Positions 47,301 to 56,817 of a stretch of 64,000 nt of DNA are shown here, one piece after another. Numbering within the stretch: the stretch's first letter is position 1; every line of letters begins with the position of its first letter. The stretch comes from Micromonospora pallida (GTDB lineage Bacteria > Actinomycetota > Actinomycetes > Mycobacteriales > Micromonosporaceae): NCBI RefSeq assembly GCF_900090325.1, contig NZ_FMHW01000002.1:2790001-2854000 (forward strand). Reading direction: 5' to 3'. Made by a program: the position numbers and the translations under genes. A model generated the notes under the pieces. It did not search any database and was not told where the DNA came from. It worked only from the letters and a program-made list of their open reading frames with translations.

Positions 47301-49415
47301 TCATCCGGAGTAGCCGGCCGGGACCACGGTCAGGGGTTGGCCGTACCCGACCGCCCAGGATCTCACCGCCTCGGCCATCGGTACGCCCTCCCGTGGGCTA
47401 CCGGGAATGCAGACCGAGCTGTCGCCGGGGCGCCCAAGGTCGACGACCAGACGCATCACCGCACCGTAGTCGGGCTGGGCGACGCGAACTGTCTCAGCGC
47501 ACCCCGACAACTCGAGGTCGACGGCCTCCGGCGGATACCCCGCGAGCGGGACGAGGTGGAGACGGTTGCGCTGCCCCCACTGGGGCAGCCGGTCCGTACC
47601 GACGTCGCGGAGCAGCATCATGCGCGCCATCAGCAGTTGCCCCACCACGAAGTGCCGGTCGTCGCGCCACGGCGCCGGCACCAGGCCGTCGGGCACCGCC
47701 GCGACCAGCCGCCGCAGCGGTCCCTCGGCGCCCGCGAAACAGTAGGTGAAGCGGTCGTCGAGGGCGCGGGCCGGGCCGGTCGCCGCGGCGACGAGCGCCT
47801 CCCGCAGCAGTTCCCGGAACACCGTCAGCAGCGCCAGGCCCGGCTCCCGCGCGTGCGCGGTTCCGCCCCACGCCATGACGTCCTCACGGATCTCCCGCAG
47901 GGCCGCCGTCCGGGGCTCCGGCGGCAGGTACCGCAGGGCCAGGTCCCGGTAGAACTCGTAGCAGGACGCGTCGACGTCCAGTTGCAGGTCCCGGGCGGCG
48001 GCGGCGTCCCGGCCACCGCCGTCGACGCCGACGGCCACCCGACGCGCCCGGATGCCGGGCGGCAGGTTCCAGGCGAGCCCGGCGCGGCGTACGGCGTGGT
48101 TGCCGTTGTTGCAGTTCACCACCATGCCGGTGGGGGGCCCGACGAGGCGGGGCAGCTCGTGCGGCGGGACGAACCGGTAGGGCACGGGCTCCTGGGCGTC
48201 CGAGAACCCACGCGGTCGGCCGGCCTCGGCTCGATGCGGGAAGCGCCCGCCCACCGTCCAGCCGACCCGCCCGGCGGCGTCGGCCACGATCGCGTTGACC
48301 GGTGGCAGGCCGCAGTCGTTGACGATGTCCAGGGCGGTCTCCACGTCGGCGGCGTCGCAGAGGCGCAGCAGCCCGAAGTCCAACGCCCGGGGATCGAGCA
48401 GCGTGGCGGTGAAGGCGACCGGCTCGCCGGCCAGGGTCGAGGTCACCGGCCCCCACCGGCTCTGCGTGACCTCCACGGTGACCGGCGACTCGCCCCGGAT
48501 CTCGATCGTCTCCCGCCGGACCTCGACGTCGGCCAGGTCCTGGGGACCCAGCGACCGCAGGTCCGCGGTGTCGCCGGGCAGTCGGGTGAGTCCCCAGGCG
48601 ACCCGGCCGTTGGTGCCGGCGAGCACGACGGGCAGGCCGGGCACGGTGACCCCGCTGACCTCGGTCTCCCCGACGCGCAGGCGCACCACGTACATCAGCG
48701 CCGGATCCCCGAGTTGCAGGTGCATGTCGTTGGCGAGGACCGCGCCGTCCGGGGCGGCGACGGCCCAGGCGTTGCTCCCGGCGGGTCGCGGGTCGGCCAC
48801 GACGGGTCCACCCGACTGGTCGGCCGGCTGCCGGAACAGCACCCGCAGTTCCGCCAGCGGAAGGGGCACCCCGACGTCGACCTCCGGGGATCCGTCGGGA
48901 GCGGTGGCGTACCCGTCGGCGGCGTCGAGCAGGAAGTCGACGACGGCCGACGGCAGCGACCGGCGCATCACCTCGGTCATGTGCAGCTCGGACCCGTTGG
49001 AGCCCATCGCCTGGAACAGCACCTGGGCCACGTGGACGCAGTCCACCGGGGCCCAGGTCATGGCGGAGCCCCGCTGGCGCAGCGCCGTGTTCACCCCGTC
49101 GGTGAAGGCGTCCAGCAGGCGGACCTGGTCCGGCGGGAGCAGCGTCAGGCAGCGCCGCGCGACCGCCTCTAGCCCGAGCCGACGCTGGCGGACGTCGGCG
49201 TCGAGCGCGTCCCGGCCGACGAGCTGGGCCAGCCGGCCACGCGCGCTGCGTCGCAGGAAGTCCAACTGGCCCGGACGGTCGGTCGCCATCTGGAAGCCCA
49301 GGCCCAGGGCTGCGCCGGTCCAGTCCTCGGCGCTGATCACCGCACCCGGGTGGTGGACGACGGCGTGCGAGCCGTCGCGTCCGCGCACCTGGACGGTGCC
49401 GTCCCCGGCGGTCAC
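47301..49415 (-). CDS. Penicillin acylase-family Ntn hydrolase
   Basis: A 704-residue self-processing amidase. The new N-terminal nucleophile after autocleavage would be Ser214 (PAGSNAWAVA), giving an alpha part of 213 residues and a beta part of about 490. The beta part has motifs DMHLQLGDPALMYVVRL, split as DMHLQLGDP, and GTNGRVAWGLT. Family members remove or transfer acyl groups on amides and lactones. No N-terminal signal peptide is visible, unlike secreted relatives, so cytosolic action on a biosynthetic intermediate is likely. The GTG start overlaps the T-C stop. Confidence 0.85.
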   Translation of the reverse strand: MTAGDGTVQVRGRDGSHAVVHHPGAVISAEDWTGAALGLGFQMATDRPGQLDFLRRSARGRLAQLVGRDALDADVRQRRLGLEAVARRCLTLLPPDQVRLLDAFTDGVNTALRQRGSAMTWAPVDCVHVAQVLFQAMGSNGSELHMTEVMRRSLPSAVVDFLLDAADGYATAPDGSPEVDVGVPLPLAELRVLFRQPADQSGGPVVADPRPAGSNAWAVAAPDGAVLANDMHLQLGDPALMYVVRLRVGETEVSGVTVPGLPVVLAGTNGRVAWGLTRLPGDTADLRSLGPQDLADVEVRRETIEIRGESPVTVEVTQSRWGPVTSTLAGEPVAFTATLLDPRALDFGLLRLCDAADVETALDIVNDCGLPPVNAIVADAAGRVGWTVGGRFPHRAEAGRPRGFSDAQEPVPYRFVPPHELPRLVGPPTGMVVNCNNGNHAVRRAGLAWNLPPGIRARRVAVGVDGGGRDAAAARDLQLDVDASCYEFYRDLALRYLPPEPRTAALREIREDVMAWGGTAHAREPGLALLTVFRELLREALVAAATGPARALDDRFTYCFAGAEGPLRRLVAAVPDGLVPAPWRDDRHFVVGQLLMARMMLLRDVGTDRLPQWGQRNRLHLVPLAGYPPEAVDLELSGCAETVRVAQPDYGAVMRLVVDLGRPGDSSVCIPGSPREGVPMAEAVRSWAVGYGQPLTVVPAGYSG

Positions 49416-51109
49416 CGGCCCGTCCCGATCGGCACGTCCGGGCCCTTCGCGAAGTCGGCCAGCGCCTGGACGGTCGCGTCGAGCAGCGCCTGGGCTTCGG
49501 CGCGCTCCGCCGGCTCGTCGACGCACTCGATGGTCAGCGCCAGCCGCTCGTCGTCCTGCACCACGGCGGTGAGCGTCCGCCGTGGTCCGAGCAGCGGCAT
49601 CCGCAGCAGCTCGCTGAGGTCGACGCCGACGCTGAGCGGAAGCCGGCCGGGCCGGTTCATCCGGTAGATCCGCTCGAAGTCCACCACCAGGTCGATGAGG
49701 TCGTTGGGCGTCACGCCGAGTTCGTCGGCCGGCTCGGCCAGCAGCGTCTCCAGGGGAAGCTGGGTGCGGCGGCGGGCCGCCAGGTGTTCGTCCTGCACCC
49801 GGGCGACCAGGTCCCGCGCCACCTCGACCCCGGTCAGGTCGACCGCCATCAGGCTGCTCAGCGCGAACGAGCCGACCGTACGCTCCAGACCCGCGTGGTT
49901 GCGGTTGTCGAGCATCATCCCGATGCCGGCCCGTGACCGGTCACCGACCCGGCCGACGGCCAGGGCCGCGGCGGCGGCCACCGTGCTGAACTCGGTCAGT
50001 CCGGCCGCCGCCGTCCAGGTCCGCAGTTGCTGGGTCTCGGTGACCGGCAGGTGGGTGGTGAGCCGGACGTACGAGGCGGTGGCGCGGCGTTCCACCGGCT
50101 CCACCAGGTCCTCGGCCAGCGCCCGCACCACCGTGCGCCAGTGCGCGCGGGAGTCGTCGAGCAGCTCCCGAAGGTTGTCCCGTTGCCACCGGCAGTAGTC
50201 CAGGTGCTCCGGGTCGTCGGCCGCCGCGTCGGCGATCGGGCGGCCCACACAGGACGCCGCCAGGTCGTCGAGGACGAAGCCGATGCAGTTCCCGTCGCAG
50301 GCCGAGTGGTGCAGGTGCAGCACGAGGACGTCCGGATCCGCGCCGTTGCGGAAGACCTGGCACCGGAGCAGGACGCCCTCGGCCAGGTCGAACGGCACCA
50401 GGAACTGCCGCATCACCCGACTACGCAGCGTCGCCGCCCGCCGCTCGGGCGACAGCGCACCGAGGTCGATCTCCGTACACGGGACCGGGGGCAGTCCGTC
50501 TGCCGGCAGGACGATCTGGACGGCCGTGTCGCCGTCGGGACGTACCGCGGTGCGCAGAGCCGGATGCCGGCGGACCAGGGCGTCCACTCCCGCCTGGAGG
50601 GCGTCGAGCGTCAGGTCCGCCCCGACCTCCACCACGGCCACCATGTTGTTGACCGACGGCAGGGCCAGTGCCTGTTCCAGTTGCAGGTACTGCTCCTGTT
50701 GCAGGGACAGCGGCGCCCGGCGCAGGCCCTGGGCCACCAGCCGGGGCAGGGCCGGGCCCTGCTGGTCGTCGTACCGCGCGACGGCGGCGACGAAGTCACC
50801 GAAGACCGGGTTGTCGAAGACCAGTTGCAGCGGGATCACCGTGCCGATGGTCCGCTCGCAGTGGGAGATGAGCAGGGCGGCGAGCATCGAGTGGCCGCCG
50901 AGCTCGAAGAAGTTCGCGTCGTCGTCGATCTCGTCCAGCTCGAGCACCGTACGCCAGACCCCGGCGAGGGACGCCGCGAGCTCGTCGGCCGTCGAGCCCG
51001 GACCATCGTCGACACCGGCCGCCGGGGGCGACGGGTCAGCGGCACCGGATCGACGGTGAGCGGGGTCCACGGCGGAGGCCGTTTCCGCGTTGGATCGCTG
51101 CGTTTCCAT
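49412..51109 (-). CDS. NRPS T-C didomain (A-less)
   Basis: A 565-residue protein. The carrier domain has Ser74 (FFELGGHSM), then a condensation domain with an intact HHSACDG core. There is no adenylation domain, so loading is in trans. ATG 51109 was chosen; the GTG one codon upstream is also possible. It is co-transcribed with the acylase and divergent from the lone C-domain gene, with SARP-type boxes for both directions between them. Confidence 0.9.
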   Translation of the reverse strand: METQRSNAETASAVDPAHRRSGAADPSPPAAGVDDGPGSTADELAASLAGVWRTVLELDEIDDDANFFELGGHSMLAALLISHCERTIGTVIPLQLVFDNPVFGDFVAAVARYDDQQGPALPRLVAQGLRRAPLSLQQEQYLQLEQALALPSVNNMVAVVEVGADLTLDALQAGVDALVRRHPALRTAVRPDGDTAVQIVLPADGLPPVPCTEIDLGALSPERRAATLRSRVMRQFLVPFDLAEGVLLRCQVFRNGADPDVLVLHLHHSACDGNCIGFVLDDLAASCVGRPIADAAADDPEHLDYCRWQRDNLRELLDDSRAHWRTVVRALAEDLVEPVERRATASYVRLTTHLPVTETQQLRTWTAAAGLTEFSTVAAAAALAVGRVGDRSRAGIGMMLDNRNHAGLERTVGSFALSSLMAVDLTGVEVARDLVARVQDEHLAARRRTQLPLETLLAEPADELGVTPNDLIDLVVDFERIYRMNRPGRLPLSVGVDLSELLRMPLLGPRRTLTAVVQDDERLALTIECVDEPAERAEAQALLDATVQALADFAKGPDVPIGTGR

Positions 51110-51144
51110 CACCGACGCAGCACAGCACGGGGGCGTGCGGCGCG

Positions 51145-51160
51145 GGTTAGGCGTGGGTTA
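51145..51160 (-). promoter_or_regulatory. SARP-type box b (leftward): TAACC-N6-TAACC
   Basis: Minus-strand half-sites at 51160-51156 and 51149-51145, 11 bp apart, 36 bases before the T-C start codon. The -10 position (51135-51130) reads CGCCCC and is not recognisable, so this is the least convincing of the eight boxes. Confidence 0.45.
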
Positions 51161-51176
51161 CGCGGCGGCAGGCGCG

Positions 51177-51207
51177 TAACCGCGCCGGAACTGCGCCGGG
51201 TGAGGCT
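51177..51207 (+). promoter_or_regulatory. SARP-type box b (rightward): TAACC-N6-GAACT-N9-GAGGCT
   Basis: Half-sites at 51177-51181 and 51188-51192 with a weak -10-like GAGGCT at 51202-51207, 25 bases before the start codon of the lone C-domain gene. Together with the leftward box it forms a bidirectional promoter. Confidence 0.55.
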
Positions 51208-51231
51208 GCGGTCTCCCGCGAAGGAGGCGGC

Positions 51232-52551
51232 ATGGAACGTGGGACCAACGGCGGCGAGCACCCCGCCGACCCGGCGCCGGTACCCCTCACCGCGACCCAG
51301 GAGGGCATGTGGTTCGCCGAGCGGCTGGATCCGGGACGGTCCGGATACCACGACGCGGTCACCCTGCACCTGGTCGGTCCGCTGGACCTGGCGGCGCTCC
51401 GGCAGGCGTTCCTGGACTGCCACCACCGGCACGACGCGCTCCGGCTGCGGATCCAGGAACGCGGTGGTCGGCTCACCCAGACCTTCGACGCGGCACCACC
51501 GACGTGGCGTACCCAGGACCTGACCGGGCTGGCCCCGGACCGCCAGGCGGCGGATTGCCGGCGGCGCTTCGCCCTCGACTGCACCGAGCCGTTCGACCTC
51601 GCCGACGGCCCGCTCTGGCGGACCCGGCTGCTGCGCCTGGCCGACGAGGAACACCGGCTGCTGATCGTGCTGCACCACCTGATGACCGACGGATGGTCAC
51701 ACGGGGTCTTCCTCCAGTCGGTCCTGGCCCGGTACGGGGCACGTCTCGCCGGTGCTCCCGGACCCGCCGCGCCGGCACCGTCCTTCCGGCAGTGGGCCCT
51801 CCGGCGGGTGGCGGCGGAGAACGCGCCGGGCATCACCGACCGGGCCCGCCAGGCCGCCACCCGGCTGCGCACCACCCCACGGCGAATCGCCCTGCCTGGC
51901 CTCACCGGGGCGACCGGCACCCGTGGCGGCGTCCTCGCCCTGCCCGTGGAGCCGGACGACCTGGCCGCCTTCGACGCCGCGTGTGCCAGCGTCCGGGTGT
52001 CCCGCTTCATGGCGATGACCGGGTTGCTGGCCCACCTCGTGGGTGACCTCGCCGGCACACCGGACCTGGTCGTCTCCGCGCCCGTCGCCGACCGGCTCAC
52101 CCCGGAGGCGACCCAGGTGCTCGGGTGCACGATCAACGCCGTCCCGATCCGGTTCGGTCCGATCGCCTCGCCCGCCGACGCGGCGGCGGCCGGTCGGGCG
52201 GCGGTGGTGTCGGCGCTGGGCCTGCTCGACGTGCCGTACCGGGAGATCATCCGTGCCGCCGAGCCGTCGTTCACCACGTCCCTCGCCGACCCGCTGACCA
52301 ACGTCTCCTGCGAGGAGTACAGCTCCCCGCGCGGGAGCTGGCGGCTGGGCGGGCTGACCGTGACCGCGCTGCCGCGCGGCGAGTTCCAGACCCGGCACGA
52401 CCTGCTGCTCAGCGTGCCGCGCGACCCCGGGGGCGGACCCGAACTGATCTACCCGGTGCGGCGCTGGCAGCCGGACGCCGTCGCGGCGCTGGCGGCGCGG
52501 CTGGCCGCCCTGGTCCGCGCGTTCGGCCACCAGGTGGTGGGCCCGCGGTGA
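51232..52551 (+). CDS. Free-standing NRPS condensation domain
   Basis: A 439-residue lone C domain with an intact catalytic core HHLMTDGWS, an N-terminal PLTATQEGMWFAERLDP (motif C1-like) and RHDALRLRI. It has no carrier or adenylation domain. It could supply the condensation missing before one of the C-less modules, such as A(Ser)-MT-T or A-MT-T, or attach a side residue. ATG 51232 follows GAAGGAGGCGG. Confidence 0.93.
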   Translation: MERGTNGGEHPADPAPVPLTATQEGMWFAERLDPGRSGYHDAVTLHLVGPLDLAALRQAFLDCHHRHDALRLRIQERGGRLTQTFDAAPPTWRTQDLTGLAPDRQAADCRRRFALDCTEPFDLADGPLWRTRLLRLADEEHRLLIVLHHLMTDGWSHGVFLQSVLARYGARLAGAPGPAAPAPSFRQWALRRVAAENAPGITDRARQAATRLRTTPRRIALPGLTGATGTRGGVLALPVEPDDLAAFDAACASVRVSRFMAMTGLLAHLVGDLAGTPDLVVSAPVADRLTPEATQVLGCTINAVPIRFGPIASPADAAAAGRAAVVSALGLLDVPYREIIRAAEPSFTTSLADPLTNVSCEEYSSPRGSWRLGGLTVTALPRGEFQTRHDLLLSVPRDPGGGPELIYPVRRWQPDAVAALAARLAALVRAFGHQVVGPR

Positions 52552-52570
52552 TCGGCCGCCGACAGCGGCG

Positions 52571-52601
52571 TAACCGGCAACGAACCCCCTGTCCCTACCG
52601 T
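52571..52601 (+). promoter_or_regulatory. SARP-type box c: TAACC-N6-GAACC-N9-TACCGT
   Basis: Half-sites at 52571-52575 and 52582-52586, with -10-like TACCGT at 52596-52601, 53 bases before the radical SAM start. It is one of the best matches to the consensus and would drive the radical SAM to P450 operon. Confidence 0.7.
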
Positions 52602-52654
52602 CGTCGTGTCGCCCAGCGACGCGCCGTGACCACTTGACGAGGAAGGTGGCGAAC

Positions 52655-54280
52655 ATGGCGGCCCTCGACTGCGTCGTCATCGGCTACAACAGCGGCGACT
52701 TCGACGAATACCGGGTCATGTGCGAACGCGCCGGCAGCGACTCGCCGGAGATGCAGATCTACCGCAAGGAACACCTGGTCGTCGACGGCACCGCGATGAG
52801 CTGGATGGACGCTTTCAGCACCCACCGGGCCGAGACCACCGGCCGCCGGGACCGTTACCACGTCGGGGAGGTCTACAACCTCGCGTCGGTCTACCTCTGT
52901 AGCAACCTGCGGCGGCAGGGCCTGAGTGCCGACTCGGTGTCCCTGTTCGACGCCGAGCGCGACCGCCTGACGGAGTTGTTGGCGCAGCGGCCGGCGGTGG
53001 TGGCGGTGACCACCACCTTCTACGTCACCATCCTGCCGGTCCTACCGGTCGTCGAGTTCGTCCGGGCGCACTCCCCGGAGAGCCACATCGTGGTCGGCGG
53101 TCCCCTGATCGACAACCTCTGCCGGGACGGCATCACCGAGCAGACGCAGGACTTCCTGCTCGCGATGGGCGCCGACTCCTACATCCAGGAGTCGCAGGGC
53201 GAACACGCCCTGGGCGCGCTCTGCCACGCGGTCCGCGCCGGGCGACCAGTGGACGACGTCGACAACCTCATCGTCCACCGCGACGGCCGGTGGACGATGA
53301 CCCGGCGTCGGCAGGAGAACAACGACCTGGACCTGTGCTCGATCGACTGGACCGGCTTCGACCCGAGGCTGATCGGCCGTACGGCCCAGGTGCGCACCGC
53401 GCGTAGCTGCGCGTTCAAGTGCAGCTTCTGCGACTACCCCTCCCGGGCCGGCGCGCTCACCACCGCCTCCATCGACACCGTCCGGCGGGAGCTGCGGCAG
53501 TTGGCGGAGCTGGGGGTCGGCAACGTCGTGTTCGTCGACGACACGTTCAACGTCCCGCCGAAACGGTTCAAGCAGCTCTGCCAGATGATGATCGACGAGG
53601 ATCTTGGCCTGAACTGGTACTCCTACTTCCGCTGCTCCAACGCGCGCGACGAGGAAGCCTTCGACCTGGCCGCGGCGAGCGGCTGCACGGGAGTCTTCCT
53701 GGGCATCGAATCCGGCGACGACACCGTGCTGCGGTCGATGCAGAAGAAGGCGCAGGACGACCAGTACCGGACCGGGATCCACCGGCTGAAGGAACGCGGG
53801 ATCACCACGTTCGCCTCGGTCCTGGTGGGTTTCCCCACCGAGACCGAACGGACCGTACGGAACACCGTCGACTTCCTCAACGAGACGGCGCCCGACTTCT
53901 GGCGGGCACAGGCCTGGTGGGCCAACCCGCGCTCGCCGGTCTACCGCAACACCGAGCTGTACGGCATCACGGGTGCGGGCTACAGCTGGTCGCACCACAC
54001 CATGACCTCGGCGGAGGCGGCGGCCCAGACCGACGTCATGTTCGACGCGGTGACCGAGTCGGTGTGGTTGCCGCTCTACGACTTCGACTTCTGGTCGTTG
54101 CCGTACCTACAGGGCAAGGGCTTGGAGGCCGAGGCGTTGAAACCACTGCTGCGGACCACCCAGAAGCTGATGAGCGAGCGGGACCGGACCGGGCGCTCCG
54201 ACACCGTCCGCGACCTGGAGAAGCAGTTCGCGGCGGACGTCGCCGGGCTGGACATCGCACCCGCCCGCTTCGCGCTATGA
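52655..54280 (+). CDS. B12-dependent radical SAM enzyme (PhpK-like, probable C-methyltransferase)
   Basis: A 541-residue class B-type radical SAM protein. The N-terminal cobalamin-binding Rossmann-like region is about 1-200, opening [16 protein letters not shown], a start reminiscent of PhpK-family methyltransferases. The 4Fe-4S motif is CxxxCxxC at Cys252, Cys256 and Cys259 ([11 protein letters not shown]). GIESGD and VLVGFPTET lie in the radical SAM barrel. PhpK methylates phosphorus, but no phosphonate genes are present, so methylation of an unreactive carbon is more likely. ATG 52655 with AGGAAGG was preferred over TTG 52634. Coupled by ATGA to the next A-T gene. Confidence 0.85.
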   Translation: MAALDCVVIGYNSGDFDEYRVMCERAGSDSPEMQIYRKEHLVVDGTAMSWMDAFSTHRAETTGRRDRYHVGEVYNLASVYLCSNLRRQGLSADSVSLFDAERDRLTELLAQRPAVVAVTTTFYVTILPVLPVVEFVRAHSPESHIVVGGPLIDNLCRDGITEQTQDFLLAMGADSYIQESQGEHALGALCHAVRAGRPVDDVDNLIVHRDGRWTMTRRRQENNDLDLCSIDWTGFDPRLIGRTAQVRTARSCAFKCSFCDYPSRAGALTTASIDTVRRELRQLAELGVGNVVFVDDTFNVPPKRFKQLCQMMIDEDLGLNWYSYFRCSNARDEEAFDLAAASGCTGVFLGIESGDDTVLRSMQKKAQDDQYRTGIHRLKERGITTFASVLVGFPTETERTVRNTVDFLNETAPDFWRAQAWWANPRSPVYRNTELYGITGAGYSWSHHTMTSAEAAAQTDVMFDAVTESVWLPLYDFDFWSLPYLQGKGLEAEALKPLLRTTQKLMSERDRTGRSDTVRDLEKQFAADVAGLDIAPARFAL

Positions 54281-56010
54281 GCACCCCGCTACGCCTGGGC
54301 GAGCGGTTCGCGCGGGCGGTGTCCCGCCAGCCGGACCGGACCGCTCTGGTCGCCAGGTCCGGGTCACTGACCTTCGCGCAGCTCGCGGCGGCGTCCGGTC
54401 GGGTCGCGGCGGCCCTGCGCGGCCGGGGCGTCGGCCCGGGTTCCGTGGTCGGGCTGCACCTCACCCGCGACGTCGACCTGGTGGTGTCGCTGCTCGGGGT
54501 CCTGCGGGCGGGAGCCGCCTACGTGCCCCTCGACCCGGCGCTGCCCGCCGACCGGCTGGCCTTCATGATCGAGGACTGCGGAGCGCGCCTGACGGTGACC
54601 GACGCCGACCCGGCGGTCGTGCCGGCGGCAGCGGGCGTGCCGGTCGTCCGGGTGCCGGAGCTGCGCACCAGCCCGCCGGCGACCCGCCCGGTCATCCCGC
54701 CGGCCGAGGAACTCGCCTACGTCATCTACACCTCCGGTTCCACCGGCCGACCCAAGGGCGTCGAGATCACCCACCGGTCGCTGGAGAACCTGCTGACCGC
54801 GCTGGAGACGTCCGTGTACACGGACGGGCCGGCGGTCACCGTCGGCTGGAACGCGAGCATGTCCTTCGACGCCTCCGTCCAGCAGTGGCTGCGCCTGTTC
54901 CGGGGCGACACCGTGGTGCTGATCGACGAGCAGACCAGAGCCGACCCCGAGACGATGGTCCGGTTGATCGTCGAGCGGGAACTGGCCGAACTGGACATCA
55001 GCCCCTCCCACCTGCTGCTGCTGGTCGACCGGCTCGAGACCGCGCCGGTCCGGCGCCCGCTTCGGCTGCTCGTCGGGGGCGAACCCGTCGGCGAGGCGCT
55101 GTGGAAGCGCCTCGGCGTCCTCGCCGAGAGCGGACGGGTCCGGTCGGTGAACCTCTACGGACCGACCGAGTGCAGCGTCGACGTGACGGCGGCGCTGGTC
55201 ACCGGGGCCGACCCGCCGCACCTGGGCGGACCCCTCCACGGGGTCACGCTGCACGTGCTCGACGACGCGCTCCGACCGGCCGAGGAGGGCGAACTCTACA
55301 TCTCCGGACGGGGCCTGGCCCGGGGCTACCGGCGGCGACCGGGCATGACGGCGGAGCGGTTCGTCGCCAACCCGGTGGCCGCCGACGGTACCCGGATGTA
55401 CCGGACCGGCGACCTCGTCCGGCGCACCGGCGGGCGACTGACCTACCTGGGACGCACCGACTTCCAGGTCAAGCTGCGCGGATACCGCATCGAGACCGGC
55501 GAGGTCGAGGCGGTGCTGGAACGCTCCCCCGACGTCGGACGCGCGGTGGTGCGGCTGGAACGCGACACCTCCGGCGAGCCGGCTCTCGTCGCGTACTGCC
55601 AGGGCACCGGACTGACCGTCGACCGGCTCCGCGCGGCGGCGGTCGCGGCCCTCCCGGCGTACATGGTGCCCGCATCGTTCGTGCTGCTCGACCGGCTGCC
55701 GCTCACCGTCGCCGGCAAGGTCGACCGGGAGGCGCTGGCGGCGCTGCGGCCGGCCCCGGCCACGCCCGACACCGCACTCGACGCTCCGCTGTCGCCGACC
55801 GAGCAGGCGGTCGGGGTGATCTGGTCGGACCTGCTCGGGGTTGGCCACGTCGGCCTCGACGACGACTTCTTCGACCTCGGCGGCCAGTCCGCGCTGGCGA
55901 TTCGGATGGCCGCCCGGCTGCGCGCGGAGTTCCACCGCGCCGTGCCGATGGTCGCCGTCTTCGAGCATCCGACGCTGCGGCAACTGAGCGCGTACCTCGA
56001 CGGGCGCTGA
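54277..56010 (+). CDS. NRPS A-T didomain, predicted glutamine
   Basis: A 577-residue protein. The adenylation domain has [11 protein letters not shown] (A3), LYGPTE (A5) and a C-terminal Lys in GKVDRE (A10). The carrier domain has Ser538 (LGGQSALA). The by-eye specificity code is DAQDLGLVDK, one change from the published Gln code DAQDLGVVDK, so glutamine (possibly Glu) is predicted. It is adjacent to and coupled with the radical SAM gene, so Gln on this carrier could be its substrate (inference). Confidence 0.9.
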   Translation: MSTPLRLGERFARAVSRQPDRTALVARSGSLTFAQLAAASGRVAAALRGRGVGPGSVVGLHLTRDVDLVVSLLGVLRAGAAYVPLDPALPADRLAFMIEDCGARLTVTDADPAVVPAAAGVPVVRVPELRTSPPATRPVIPPAEELAYVIYTSGSTGRPKGVEITHRSLENLLTALETSVYTDGPAVTVGWNASMSFDASVQQWLRLFRGDTVVLIDEQTRADPETMVRLIVERELAELDISPSHLLLLVDRLETAPVRRPLRLLVGGEPVGEALWKRLGVLAESGRVRSVNLYGPTECSVDVTAALVTGADPPHLGGPLHGVTLHVLDDALRPAEEGELYISGRGLARGYRRRPGMTAERFVANPVAADGTRMYRTGDLVRRTGGRLTYLGRTDFQVKLRGYRIETGEVEAVLERSPDVGRAVVRLERDTSGEPALVAYCQGTGLTVDRLRAAAVAALPAYMVPASFVLLDRLPLTVAGKVDREALAALRPAPATPDTALDAPLSPTEQAVGVIWSDLLGVGHVGLDDDFFDLGGQSALAIRMAARLRAEFHRAVPMVAVFEHPTLRQLSAYLDGR

Positions 56011-56025
56011 CGGAAGGGGAACGGC

Positions 56026-56817
56026 ATGCCACGGCGCAGTCGATGGCTGGCGCAGGAACCACGGGCCGAGTCGACGGCCCGCGTCTTCTGCCTGCCCTTC
56101 GCCGGCACCGGTGCGGGGCTGCTGCGTCAGTGGCCGCACCGGATCGGACCGGTGGAGGTGTGCCGGGTGCAGTTGCCCGGCCGGGAGAACCGCATCCGTG
56201 AGGAGGCGTTCGCCGACTTCGACACCTTCGCCGAGACCACCGCCGAGGCCCTGGCTCCCTACCTGGACCGGCCGTACGCGCTGTTCGGCCACTGCATGGG
56301 CGCGCTGCTGGCGCACCGGCTGGCCGTCGCGCTCGAGGCCCGACCGGTCCGGCCGCCGGCACGGTTGGTCGTCTCGTCCTCGCTCCCCCCGCACTTCCCG
56401 CCGGAGACCCGGTACCGGCCGCCCGGCACCGCGGCCGAGGGCATCTACCACCCCTCGATGACGGACGCGGAGCTGACCGGGGAGATCCGGCGGGTCGCAC
56501 GCGCCCAGGGCCAACCGGAGATCCTCGCCGAGCTGCTGCCGTTGGCCGTCCGGACACTGCGCCGGGACCTCGACATGTGCTACCGGTACGCGCCGGCCGA
56601 GCCCACGCCGGTGCGCTGCCCGATCACCACAGTCGGCTGGAGCCGCGACCCCGACGTCGCCCCGTACGAGATGACGGTCTGGGAACGCTACGGCCGGGTC
56701 GACCACCACACGCTCGACGGCGACAAGCTCACGTTCATCCGCGCGCCGCAGCCGCTGATGGACGTCCTGGCCGAGGAACTCCTCGCCAACGCCACAGATT
56801 CCGGGGAGCGGAGATGA
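56026..56817 (+). CDS. Type II thioesterase with Cys nucleophile
   Basis: A 263-residue editing thioesterase fold (FCLPFAGTGAGL, VQLPGRENRI). The nucleophile elbow reads GHCMGA, so Cys90 (codon TGC) replaces the usual Ser. Possible acid and base lie in WSRDPDV and VDHHTLDG. Type II thioesterases clear blocked carrier domains. Cys thioesterases are known where lactam or lactone formation is needed, so this protein may do more than editing. It sits between two A-T genes and overlaps the second by 4 bases. Confidence 0.88.
   Translation: MPRRSRWLAQEPRAESTARVFCLPFAGTGAGLLRQWPHRIGPVEVCRVQLPGRENRIREEAFADFDTFAETTAEALAPYLDRPYALFGHCMGALLAHRLAVALEARPVRPPARLVVSSSLPPHFPPETRYRPPGTAAEGIYHPSMTDAELTGEIRRVARAQGQPEILAELLPLAVRTLRRDLDMCYRYAPAEPTPVRCPITTVGWSRDPDVAPYEMTVWERYGRVDHHTLDGDKLTFIRAPQPLMDVLAEELLANATDSGERR

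Noticed and set aside
52655..54280. Assignment as a phosphinate P-methyltransferase
   Set aside because: Resemblance is to PhpK, but no phosphonate or phosphinate pathway gene is present in the window.
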